This document shows, piece by piece, positions 53,744-61,512 of a stretch of 64,000 nucleotides of DNA. Positions within the stretch are counted from its first letter, which is position 1. Every line of letters starts with the position of its first letter. Source of the stretch: Chitinophaga sp. 180180018-3 (GTDB lineage: Bacteria; Bacteroidota; Bacteroidia; Chitinophagales; Chitinophagaceae); contig NZ_CP140772.1 in the NCBI RefSeq assembly GCF_037893185.1, positions 6,750,001 to 6,814,000 on the forward strand, in the 5' to 3' direction. A program made the position numbers and the translations under genes. Under the pieces are notes generated by a model, which did not search any database, was not told the origin of the DNA, and was given only the letters and a program-made list of their open reading frames with translations.

Positions 53744-53785
53744 TAGCGAAGGCTGTTGCGGCTTTAAGCGCATCAGCCTTCGCTA
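53744..53785 (-). terminator. Terminator of sigA
   Basis: Stem TAGCGAAGGCTG/CAGCCTTCGCTA extended by a few pairs (one mismatch), loop about 8 nt, followed on the minus strand by ACTTTTTTTGCG. About 65 nt past the sigA stop. Confidence 0.8.
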
Positions 53786-53848
53786 AACTTAAAATCTTTT
53801 ACAACAACAACTAAAAATGATCAGGATCTCTGTCCTGTAGCTAAATTA

Positions 53849-54715
53849 TTAACCCAGGTAGTTGCGCAGCAACTTACTTCTGGAAGTAGTTCTCAGTTTG
53901 GTAATGGCCTTGTCTTTGATCTGACGTACCCTTTCGCGGGTCAGGCCAAATTTTTCGCCGATGTCTTCGAGCGACATGGGATGTTCCACAGCAATACCGA
54001 AATACAGCATGATCACATCTTTCTGGCGGTCGGTCAGTGTAGACAGTGAACGCTCAATTTCACGGCGAAGTGAATCATGATGATCCAGTTCTTCATCTGC
54101 ACTTACGGCATTTGGATTTTCCAGCACGTCCAGCAGGGAGTTGTCTTCACCATCGATGAAAGGCGCGTCCATGGAAACGTGACGGGCAGCAACACCGAGT
54201 GTAGCTTCTACTTCTTCCGTATTAATTTCCAGAATAGTAGCCAGTTCGTCGGGAGAAGGCTCTCTTTCATATTCCTGCTCGAGCTGAGAATACGCCTTGC
54301 TTATCTTGTTACTCAGGCCCACTTTGTTAAGTGGTAAGCGAACAATCCTAGATTGTTCAGCCAGTGCCTGCAGGATAGACTGACGAATCCACCATACGGC
54401 ATAAGAAATGAATTTAAAACCGCGCGTTTCATCAAAACGTTGAGCAGCTTTAATTAACCCGAGGTTCCCCTCGTTGATCAGGTCACTGAGCGACAGCCCC
54501 TGGTTCTGATACTGTTTCGCAACGGATACCACAAAGCGAAGGTTGGCTTTAGTAAGCTTCTCCAACGCTCTCTGATCGCCCTGCTTGATCCGGATAGCGA
54601 GGTTTACCTCTTCTTCCGGCGTAATTAAATCCACTTTCCCAATCTCCTGCAGATACTTCTCCAGGGACTGAGATTCCCTGTTGGTAATGGATTTAGTGAT
54701 TTTGAGTTGGCGCAT
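53849..54715 (-). CDS. rpoD: Primary RNA polymerase sigma-70 factor
   Basis: Housekeeping sigma factor, 288 aa from the ATG at 54715 ([20 protein letters not shown]); an ATG two codons upstream (54721) is also possible. Lacks the long region 1.1 and non-conserved insert of E. coli RpoD, as is normal in Bacteroidota. Region 2 reads [20 protein letters not shown], then [17 protein letters not shown] and [17 protein letters not shown] (-7 binding). Region 4 ends with [20 protein letters not shown]. Its own promoter (54776-54806) is a near-perfect match to the box it should recognise. Confidence 0.97.
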   Translation of the reverse strand: MRQLKITKSITNRESQSLEKYLQEIGKVDLITPEEEVNLAIRIKQGDQRALEKLTKANLRFVVSVAKQYQNQGLSLSDLINEGNLGLIKAAQRFDETRGFKFISYAVWWIRQSILQALAEQSRIVRLPLNKVGLSNKISKAYSQLEQEYEREPSPDELATILEINTEEVEATLGVAARHVSMDAPFIDGEDNSLLDVLENPNAVSADEELDHHDSLRREIERSLSTLTDRQKDVIMLYFGIAVEHPMSLEDIGEKFGLTRERVRQIKDKAITKLRTTSRSKLLRNYLG

Positions 54716-54775
54716 TGACATAAGAGTCGGAACAGTTACAGGTTAATAAAAAGTTAAGATTTGATGAATGCCTGA

Positions 54776-54806
54776 CAAAAATAACTTTTTTTAGATAGCC
54801 GCCAAA
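54776..54806 (-). promoter_or_regulatory. Promoter of sigA
   Basis: Minus strand TTTG (54803-54806), 19 nt, TATTTTTG (54776-54783): consensus spacing and elements. Confidence 0.7.
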
Positions 54807-55013
54807 AAATTTCTGTTGTTTTTAAATCATTTCCAAATAAAATCGATTGATCATTAAGTGCTTGCAATTGTCGCGGAAAATCGCCACTATAGGGGCAATG
54901 CAGGTGGTCGCTCCATATATAACAATTTAATATTTATATAATATATAATATATATAGTTTTACTAAGCTGAATAAAGCTATTGGGGTCTTCTTAAAAAAA
55001 AATTGCAAATTAT

Positions 55014-55043
55014 TTTGACAGAGTAAAATATTTTCTATAATTG
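55014..55043 (+). promoter_or_regulatory. Promoter of the START-like gene
   Basis: TTTG (55014-55017), 18 nt, TATAATTG (55036-55043), 36 nt before the ATG. Confidence 0.55.
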
Positions 55044-55079
55044 CAACTGGATGATATTGATTTACTAATTATTTGAGAG

Positions 55080-55460
55080 ATGTCTAAGAAAGTGCTTTAT
55101 GAGTTAGAATTCCCGGTACGGTGCTCCCCTGGTATCCTGTACGAATTCCTGTCTACACCAGCTGGTCTTCAGGAATGGTTTGCCGACAGGGTGGATTTCA
55201 GGGACAATGTTTTTTCATTCTCGTGGAATGGTACCTCCGAGGAAGCTGAAGTACTTGAACAGGAAGAAGACGAGTTTATCCGCCTGCACTGGACGCATGC
55301 ACCCAAAGACGAATATTTTGAGTTCCGCATACAAATTTCGGAAGTAACGAATGAAACTATCCTGGTAGTAAAAGATTTCGCTGAAAAGAAAGAAGTAAAG
55401 GATCAAAGTCAGCTCTGGGAATACCAGGTGAAAGACCTTTTCCATCGCATAGGCAGTTAA
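55080..55460 (+). CDS. START-like/AHSA1-fold protein
   Basis: 126-aa cytoplasmic protein with the SRPBCC-type fold: opening strand YELEFPVRCSPGILYEFLST, WFADRVDFRDNVFSFSWNGT, and a long C-terminal helix (LWEYQVKDLFHRIGS). The Bacteroidota version has no known ligand; related Aha1-C domains regulate Hsp90. The last 4 nt overlap the convergent hypothetical gene. Confidence 0.85.
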   Translation: MSKKVLYELEFPVRCSPGILYEFLSTPAGLQEWFADRVDFRDNVFSFSWNGTSEEAEVLEQEEDEFIRLHWTHAPKDEYFEFRIQISEVTNETILVVKDFAEKKEVKDQSQLWEYQVKDLFHRIGS

Positions 55461-56074
55461 GCCCCTTTTTTGTTGTCAAGTATATTGAGTAGCGTTGCAT
55501 ACGACTTCACTACACCGGTAACTATTTCGCCCCAATCACCGATTACGAAAGGTTTTGCCAGCTTAATAAAGTCGTGACGGCTCACCAGCGCCCTCCATTC
55601 ATCCAGACTCAGTTTATCCACATTGCAATAGTTTCCCTCTTCAAAATCATGCTCCCATGGATCTTCGCGGGTATAGACCCGGAATCCGGCAGCAGCCAGT
55701 TGCGGGTAACTATTTTCCAGGACTGTCCTGAAATGTTTTTTTACGTCCCCCGCCAAATGCAGGGTACCACTGAAGTAATGCCCCCACCAGAACATGGTTC
55801 TGAAGGCAAATACGTCTGTCCGGCTGAAGTAACGCGGATAGTCCAGCATTACCCATGGCAGCCCCTTGTATTGTTCTCCTTTGGAAATCTTCCCTCCCTG
55901 TAATAGCCATTCGGGCCGGAACGGGAATCCGGATAACCTGTCGTGCTCCGCCAGGGCCTCCTGTACCTTCCCCATCAGTCCCATTACTTTACCAATAACA
56001 CTATTTTTCAACATTATAAAGTGCGGACTTTCAGCGATAGCTGCTTCTTCAGGTGTTAATTCAAAATTTTCCAT
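55457..56074 (-). CDS. Conserved hypothetical protein
   Basis: 205-aa soluble protein that I do not recognise. No signal peptide, transmembrane helix or known motif. It is rich in aromatic residues (DYPRYFSRTDVFAFRTMFWW; YTREDPWEHDFEEGNY), suggesting a compact alpha/beta fold. Codon use resembles its neighbours. It overlaps the convergent START-like gene by 4 nt at the stop and is divergent from the LptF/LptG gene. Likely a Bacteroidota family of unknown role. Confidence 0.6.
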   Translation of the reverse strand: MENFELTPEEAAIAESPHFIMLKNSVIGKVMGLMGKVQEALAEHDRLSGFPFRPEWLLQGGKISKGEQYKGLPWVMLDYPRYFSRTDVFAFRTMFWWGHYFSGTLHLAGDVKKHFRTVLENSYPQLAAAGFRVYTREDPWEHDFEEGNYCNVDKLSLDEWRALVSRHDFIKLAKPFVIGDWGEIVTGVVKSYATLLNILDNKKGA

Positions 56075-56202
56075 ATAATTTTAACGGGATTTTCAGGTTT
56101 GCCTTAGGGCACCTTGCCGATTTCGTGCTAACTTTACCGTTTGGGAGTACCCCGGCCAGTCACGAAGATCGGGATTCCAATTTTTTTAATACCGCATAAT
56201 CA

Positions 56203-57672
56203 GTGAAAAAACTCGATAAACTAATTATAAAAACCTTTCTGGGTCCCTTTGTAGCCACTTTTTTTGTTACTTTATTTGTACTGGTCATGCAGTTCCTTTG
56301 GAAGTATGTGGATGACCTGGTGGGAAAGGGATTAGATACTATCGTAATTGTTCAGCTGATTGCTTATACCAGTGCTACCCTCGTAACGCTGGCACTCCCA
56401 CTGGCAGTATTGTTGTCGTCGATCATGACCTTTGGTAACCTGGGTGAAAGCTTCGAGCTGGTGGCCCTGAAATCATCCGGTATTTCACTGCTGCGCTTCA
56501 TCCGCCCGTTACTGGTGGTTTGTACTTTCATAGGAATACTGGCTTTCCTGTTTGCCAACTATGTTATTCCGGTGGCTAACCTTCAGGCCAAATCCCTGTT
56601 GTACGACATCACCAATTCCAAACCGGCATTCAATATCAAAGCAGGCGTATTCTACAAAGATATTCCCGGGTATACAATTAAGGTAGCCCTGAAAGATAAA
56701 GACAATCAGACCATTCACCAGGTAATGATCTTCGACCACCAGAGTGGCGGCGGAGATAAAATGATCCTGGCCGAAAAAGGCCAGATGGTACTGACTGCCA
56801 ACAAACGTTTCCTGTATTTTATACTGGAAAATGGCTGGAGATATGAAGAGCGGGGCAACCGCGGCTACACCGTTCCCGGCGATATGATCAGGCTGGGCTT
56901 TAAAACCTACAGCAAGGCTTTTGACCTCAGCACCTTTGCCTTCAGCCGTCTGAATATGGACCTGTTTGCATCTAACCAGCAAATGCTCAATATCCGGCAG
57001 CTCGACATGGCGATCGATTCCATGCAAAAAGCAGAAAATCAATACGGCAAAACAATTAATGCGTATGTAACTGTACGGTATCCATTCTTCAAATGGAAGG
57101 ATACCGGCTGGGTGGCCAGCGCTCCGCCGCTGAAAGTAAAGGACTTCGAAGACGTGGTTCCTGAGAAAAGTCGCCGCAGTGCACTCGACAGGGCCGAACA
57201 ATATGTACGGGAGCTCAGCAGTTCTATTGATCAGCCCGCACAGGAGTATGAAGATAAACATGGGCTTATCCTGATGCACAAAGTGGAGTGGCAGCGCAAA
57301 TTCACGCTTGCGGCCGCCTGTATCGTGATGTTTCTGATCGGCGCCCCCCTCGGATCCATTATACGAAAAGGCGGATTAGGCACGCCATTGGTATTCGCTG
57401 TGATTTTCTTTGTGATATTTAACGTATTTTTCATGATAGGTGAAAAGATGGCCCGAAGTGGGGTCATGTTTACCTGGTCCGGAATGTGGCTTTCAAATTT
57501 CGTGTTGTTGCCGATCGCGGGTTTCCTTATTGTTAAAGCGATGAACGATTCTCAGCTTTTTAATAAAGAATACTATTTTCGCGTTATTCAGAAAGTCAAA
57601 AAGTTTCTGGCAAGATTCCAGCGGAAAAAAGTTCCTGTTGGAAGTGATATTTATACAAAACCTACAATTTAA
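56203..57672 (+). CDS. LptF/LptG family permease
   Basis: Membrane component of the lipopolysaccharide export ABC system, 489 aa. The N-terminus KLDKLIIKTFLGPFVATFFV is the YjgP/YjgQ opening; six transmembrane helices in two groups flank a ~190-residue periplasmic beta-jellyroll (residues ~120-320). The start is GTG at 56203. LptF and LptG are paralogues and sequence alone does not say which this is; the other one and lptB are not in the window. The PAP2 gene follows 12 nt later. Confidence 0.9.
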   Translation: MKKLDKLIIKTFLGPFVATFFVTLFVLVMQFLWKYVDDLVGKGLDTIVIVQLIAYTSATLVTLALPLAVLLSSIMTFGNLGESFELVALKSSGISLLRFIRPLLVVCTFIGILAFLFANYVIPVANLQAKSLLYDITNSKPAFNIKAGVFYKDIPGYTIKVALKDKDNQTIHQVMIFDHQSGGGDKMILAEKGQMVLTANKRFLYFILENGWRYEERGNRGYTVPGDMIRLGFKTYSKAFDLSTFAFSRLNMDLFASNQQMLNIRQLDMAIDSMQKAENQYGKTINAYVTVRYPFFKWKDTGWVASAPPLKVKDFEDVVPEKSRRSALDRAEQYVRELSSSIDQPAQEYEDKHGLILMHKVEWQRKFTLAAACIVMFLIGAPLGSIIRKGGLGTPLVFAVIFFVIFNVFFMIGEKMARSGVMFTWSGMWLSNFVLLPIAGFLIVKAMNDSQLFNKEYYFRVIQKVKKFLARFQRKKVPVGSDIYTKPTI

Positions 57673-57684
57673 AACCTACAGAAA

Positions 57685-58359
57685 TTGAAAACGCTGTTGA
57701 CACTGTTCAGAAAGAACATTTATTTCTTTCTCCCCTTCCTGCTATGGGTGGTAGTTGGGGGAATAATGCTGGCAACGTATAGCCAACGGGAGCTGTTTCT
57801 CAGTATAAACGGAGAACATTCCGCGTGGGGGGATGTTGTTGTGACCGGGCTAACCTATCTTGGCGATGGGATCATGTTCGGACTGGTGCTGTTCCTGATG
57901 CTGATTACGCAAAGGTTCAGACTATTTTTCATCGGACTTGCTGTATTACTGTTGGTAACGGTGGTAGTGCAGGTGGCTAAGCATTATTTCAACGCTCCGC
58001 GCCCGATCAGCTACTTTGGTGATGAAACCGCCACGCTGGTACATACCGTTAAATGGGTGAATGTACATAGCAGCTGTAGTTTCCCTTCCGGGCACTCGGC
58101 CGCTGCTTTTGGTTTATTCAGTTTCCTGGCGGTTATTTCCCGCAATAAAAAGTTAGGGCTGTTGTTAATAGGAATGGGACTGTGTGCCGCCTATTCACGT
58201 ATCTACCTGGCTCAACACTTCTTTGCCGATGTATATGTAGGCAGCATTGTAGGCACACTCTGTACCATCATTGTATATGGCTTCTTTAAATTCAGGGATA
58301 CCTCAGCTTCCCCCGAAGTATGTGCGGAAACGTTACTCCAGGCAAAAACAACGACCTGA
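57685..58359 (+). CDS. PAP2 family phosphatase, membrane
   Basis: 224-aa integral membrane phosphatase with six helices. The three PAP2 motifs are complete: KHYFNAPRP (K-x6-RP), SFPSGHSAAAFG (PSGH) and SRIYLAQHFFADV (SR-x5-H). Candidate substrates are undecaprenyl pyrophosphate or lipid phosphates such as lipid A; co-location with an LptF/LptG gene hints at lipid A or O-chain carriers, but this is inference. The start is TTG at 57685, 12 nt after its neighbour. Confidence 0.88.
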   Translation: MKTLLTLFRKNIYFFLPFLLWVVVGGIMLATYSQRELFLSINGEHSAWGDVVVTGLTYLGDGIMFGLVLFLMLITQRFRLFFIGLAVLLLVTVVVQVAKHYFNAPRPISYFGDETATLVHTVKWVNVHSSCSFPSGHSAAAFGLFSFLAVISRNKKLGLLLIGMGLCAAYSRIYLAQHFFADVYVGSIVGTLCTIIVYGFFKFRDTSASPEVCAETLLQAKTTT

Positions 58360-58363
58360 AACA

Positions 58364-58438
58364 GCTAATAGCTTTAAATAAAAATGCAACGGAGATCACA
58401 ATGTGATCTCCGTTGCATTTTTATTTAAAGCTATTAGC
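58364..58438. repeat. Extragenic palindrome, GCAACGGAGAT core, 37-bp perfect arms
   Basis: Arms 58364-58400 and 58402-58438 are exact reverse complements around one base. The core differs by one base from the GCAGCGGAGAT core at 16557 and 35723, and the change is mirrored in both arms. The ends are GCTAATAGC. Between the PAP2 and superoxide dismutase genes. Confidence 0.9.
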
Positions 58439-58444
58439 GAAAGG

Positions 58445-59167
58445 CTATACAGCTGCGTTGTAGCGCTTTTCCACTTCATCCCAATTCACTACATTCCAGA
58501 AAGCATCAATGTATTCAGGCCGCTTGTTCTGATGTTTCAGATAGTAAGCGTGTTCCCATACATCCAATGCCAGGATAGGCGCTCCCTTATCTTTCACAAT
58601 ATTATGCATAAGCGGATTGTCCTGGTTGGGCGTATTTATGATAGCCAGCTTTTTCTCCGGAGTTACAATCAGCCATGCCCATCCGGAACCGAATACAGTT
58701 TTTGCGGCATCATTGAACTTTGTCTGAAAAGCTTCCCAGCTTCCAAAATTCTTATTGATCGCCGCTTTCAGTTTGTCGGAAGGCGTTTTTTTGGCAGGCG
58801 ACAACAATGTCCAGAACAATGAGTGGTTGTAGTGGCCACCTCCATTATTGCGAACGGCCTTGTCTTTATCAGTAACCTTACGCATGATCTCCTCCAGGGT
58901 AAGTCCGGCGAAGCTGCCGATATTATCATTCAGATTTTTGACATAAGCTGCGTGGTGCTTATCGTGGTGGATTTCCATTGTGAGTTTGTCGATATGAGGT
59001 TCCAGCGCCTCATATCCATAGGGCAGTGGGGGTAATACAAAGGGAGCCTTAGGATCTGCAAATAAAGGCTCTCCGGATACGGAAGATGCAGCAAGGCCGC
59101 TTAATGGTCCGCTCAAAATGGCGGCACCGGCCAAACTGGTAAGCTTGAGAAATTCTCTCTTATCCAT
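58445..59167 (-). CDS. Superoxide dismutase (Fe/Mn family), probably Mn-type and exported
   Basis: Converts superoxide to H2O2 and O2. The protein is 240 aa, about 35 longer than cytoplasmic enzymes because of an N-terminal leader (KREFLKLTSLAGAAILSGPL) resembling a Tat signal in which the first Arg is Lys. Metal ligands are in the MEIHHDKHHAAYV helix, GGGHYNHSLFW (His), and ALDVWEHAYY (Asp and His). GGHxNHSLFW and PNQDNPLM are the Mn-type versions of segments that differ in Fe-SOD. An exported location is inferred; the tatA gene is in the same window. Confidence 0.93.
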   Translation of the reverse strand: MDKREFLKLTSLAGAAILSGPLSGLAASSVSGEPLFADPKAPFVLPPLPYGYEALEPHIDKLTMEIHHDKHHAAYVKNLNDNIGSFAGLTLEEIMRKVTDKDKAVRNNGGGHYNHSLFWTLLSPAKKTPSDKLKAAINKNFGSWEAFQTKFNDAAKTVFGSGWAWLIVTPEKKLAIINTPNQDNPLMHNIVKDKGAPILALDVWEHAYYLKHQNKRPEYIDAFWNVVNWDEVEKRYNAAV

Positions 59168-59589
59168 ATTGATATTTTTTAAATGTATTATAGCGTAATA
59201 AAGATCGCAGTTAGGAAGAAAAGGGCCTCAAATATTAAACCAATCTCACTGGTGGGAAGAGACGAAAAGTAATATTAAAAGTAAGATAAAAGTATAAAAT
59301 CGGGAATTTAATATCAAAATAAAGGAAAACTTTTAGGATGTTTTCATATTAAATTACTATTTTACCTTACATTCATATCATGATTACAATTTCATTGTAA
59401 TTAACAATGTGATTACCATACATATTTATCCCGGGCCGGCAGGCTTAGCCTGTTCCTTAACCTGCCAAGTTCGCCAACATTAACTGAGTACATTTAAATT
59501 TTTATATAAGCAAAGAGTTTAGGAGCAACGGGGATTGCTTTACATAACGAGCATACATTCCCTGTAACAATTCTGATAAAGCAGGACAC
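59168..59589. other. Intergenic region between sod and the ThiF operon
   Basis: 422 nt between divergent genes, rich in A/T runs and small repeats of AATTACTATTTT type. No gene. Near-consensus TACATTTA boxes occur on both strands (plus: about 59489-59496; minus: upstream of sod at 59179-59186), which could drive the two flanking transcripts. Confidence 0.45.
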
Positions 59590-60687
59590 ATGATACAAGA
59601 GTACCTCAGGAAACAACAGGATGGGAGCAATGACTACAGACCTGTTTTCTATGATTTGAAAAAAGAGAATGAACACCAGGCTTTTGAAGCCCTTCTGAAG
59701 ACCCATCCGCACATTCGCATTAATGATCATTTGTTTTCCCAGTTGAGAGAGCTGATGAAAATCAGGAATCCTTCTAAGCGCCTGACTCCGGAAGAATATG
59801 AGGAGCAGGTAAAGGCTTATCTGGGCAACACTCCTATGGAGCAATTCGGTGTATGGGTATATTATCCCTGGAACCAGCAGGTTGTTCACCTGGTGGATGA
59901 AGCTGAATTTATCGAACTGCGCACCAGCCGGAACCAGCTAAAACTCACAGCAGATGAAATAGCGGTGCTATCGAAGAAAAAAATAGGTATCGTTGGCTTA
60001 TCTGTTGGCCAGGCCATCGCATTAACGATCGTTATGGAGCGGCTGTGCGGAGAAATCAGACTGGCTGATTTCGACAAACTGGAGCTTACCAATATGAACC
60101 GCATCCGGGCCGGTCTGCATTACATACAGGTCCCCAAAGTTGTTATTGCTGCCCGTGAAATAGCGGAACTCGATCCTTTCATTAAAGTGAAGATCTTCCT
60201 CGATGGCATGACTGAAGCCAACATGGATGAATTTTTTATTGATGGAGGCAACCTCGACATTTTCATTGAAGAATGTGATGGAGTGGACATTAAGATATTA
60301 AGCCGTATCAAGGCCAAAGAATTGAAAATACCAGTCATTATGGAAATGAACGACCGGGGCATGCTGGATATTGAGCGGTTCGATCTCGAACCAAACCGGC
60401 CTTTGCTGCACGGATTAATACCGGAGGTTGATATCTCTACCCTGAAAGGACTGACAGATGCAGAGAAGCTCCCTATCTTCGGTCCGATGCTTTCATTGGA
60501 GAATGCATCTCCCAGATTTAAGCTATCAATGGGGCAAATCGGCAAAACCATTACTACCTGGCCTCAGCTGGCATCATCTGTGGCGCTGGGAGGTGCTATG
60601 GTTGCCGATACTTGTCGCCGTATCGCCCTGGGACAGCTAAAAAGCTCCGGCAGGTATTATGTTGATTTTGAGCAGTTGATTGTTTAA
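59590..60687 (+). CDS. ThiF/E1-like adenylyltransferase family protein
   Basis: 365 aa. Residues ~125-300 match the ThiF/UBA Rossmann fold: nucleotide-binding GIVGLSVGQ (133-141), LADFDKLELTNMNRIRAG (the D-x-D..N..R motif of E1 enzymes that activate a C-terminal carboxylate as an adenylate) and IEECDGVDIKILSRI. No CxxC zinc sites and no clear catalytic cysteine after the fold, so it may adenylate without forming a thioester, as in some peptide- or amino-acid-modifying E1-like enzymes. The N-terminal ~120 residues are family-specific. First gene of an operon with a GNAT-like enzyme, a 7TMR-DISM kinase and a response regulator. Substrate unknown. Confidence 0.87.
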   Translation: MIQEYLRKQQDGSNDYRPVFYDLKKENEHQAFEALLKTHPHIRINDHLFSQLRELMKIRNPSKRLTPEEYEEQVKAYLGNTPMEQFGVWVYYPWNQQVVHLVDEAEFIELRTSRNQLKLTADEIAVLSKKKIGIVGLSVGQAIALTIVMERLCGEIRLADFDKLELTNMNRIRAGLHYIQVPKVVIAAREIAELDPFIKVKIFLDGMTEANMDEFFIDGGNLDIFIEECDGVDIKILSRIKAKELKIPVIMEMNDRGMLDIERFDLEPNRPLLHGLIPEVDISTLKGLTDAEKLPIFGPMLSLENASPRFKLSMGQIGKTITTWPQLASSVALGGAMVADTCRRIALGQLKSSGRYYVDFEQLIV

Positions 60688-60725
60688 CGTACTTATGCCT
60701 AATATAAGCGCTATTCCGCAATGTC

Positions 60726-61427
60726 ATGATTAATGTAAGGGTATTTAGGGCTCCGGATGACCCTGAGGCTTGTTTGAGATTCTATAACGGACATCTCAGG
60801 TTGCTGGAAATTTATTTCGGTATAGCACAGGTTACGTCAGGTAACGCAGACTGGATGCAACATGAAAACACGGTGGTGATCATTGTGGAGGACGATACCC
60901 GTACCAAAACATATGGAGGCGCACGTGTACAATTGGCAGACGGCAAATTGCCCCTGCCAATTGAGACGGCTATTGGTAAATACGATCCAAAAATATATGA
61001 CGTAGTGAAGCCGGGCAGCAGTGCAGAGCTGTGTGCAATGTGGAACTCAAAAGAAGTAGCCGGAATGGGAATAGGCAGCCAGGTACTCGCCCGCGTAGGT
61101 GTTGTACTGGCCAGTCAGCTCCCGATACAGAATTATCACGTGCTGTGCGCACCAATAACTACCCGGGTAGGAAAACGCGTTGGCTATGTTATCGATGAAT
61201 CACTGGGCAACAAAGGAACCTTCTTTTATCCTAAAGACGACTTCCTGGCTACTGCCATGATTATCACTGACTGCAATAACCTGGAACATGCCGATCCCGC
61301 GGAAAAGCTGCTGATAGCTGACCTGCGCGCCAATCCCGAGCAGACCAAAATCGAAGTAGGTCCGAAAGGAAGTTATGAAGTAACATACAGCCTGAAGATC
61401 CCCACACGCACACCAACTATCCTGTAG
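60726..61427 (+). CDS. GNAT/acyl-transferase-like protein
   Basis: 233-aa cytoplasmic protein, 38 nt after the ThiF gene. The segment EVAGMGIGSQVLARVGVVLA resembles acetyl-CoA-binding motif A of the GNAT superfamily, preceded by the strand SSAELCAMWNSK and followed by YHVLCAPITTRVGKRVGYVI. The layout also resembles acyl-homoserine-lactone or N-acyl-amino-acid synthases, which share this fold. I infer an acyltransferase; neither acyl donor nor acceptor can be read. No signal peptide. It stands between the ThiF and kinase genes in the same operon. Confidence 0.68.
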   Translation: MINVRVFRAPDDPEACLRFYNGHLRLLEIYFGIAQVTSGNADWMQHENTVVIIVEDDTRTKTYGGARVQLADGKLPLPIETAIGKYDPKIYDVVKPGSSAELCAMWNSKEVAGMGIGSQVLARVGVVLASQLPIQNYHVLCAPITTRVGKRVGYVIDESLGNKGTFFYPKDDFLATAMIITDCNNLEHADPAEKLLIADLRANPEQTKIEVGPKGSYEVTYSLKIPTRTPTIL

Positions 61428-61512
61428 CCCGGAAACCACCTTCGATGATTATAAAAAATAATCATAAATTCAGGCCTTATAACTAATCTTGTCCAGAACT
61501 AATCTAGTCCAA

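Larger units (their letters stand above)
54716..55079. other. AT-rich intergenic region between sigA and the START-like gene
   Basis: About 360 nt between divergent genes. It holds the sigA promoter (54776-54806) and the START-like gene promoter (55014-55043), and a strongly AT-rich segment (54920-54965, repeated ATATAATATATA). No gene. Confidence 0.6.

Noticed and set aside
61447-61463. GATTAT...ATAATC hairpin between the GNAT-like and kinase genes
   Set aside because: Only 6 bp of A/T-rich stem without a T-run; too weak to call a terminator.
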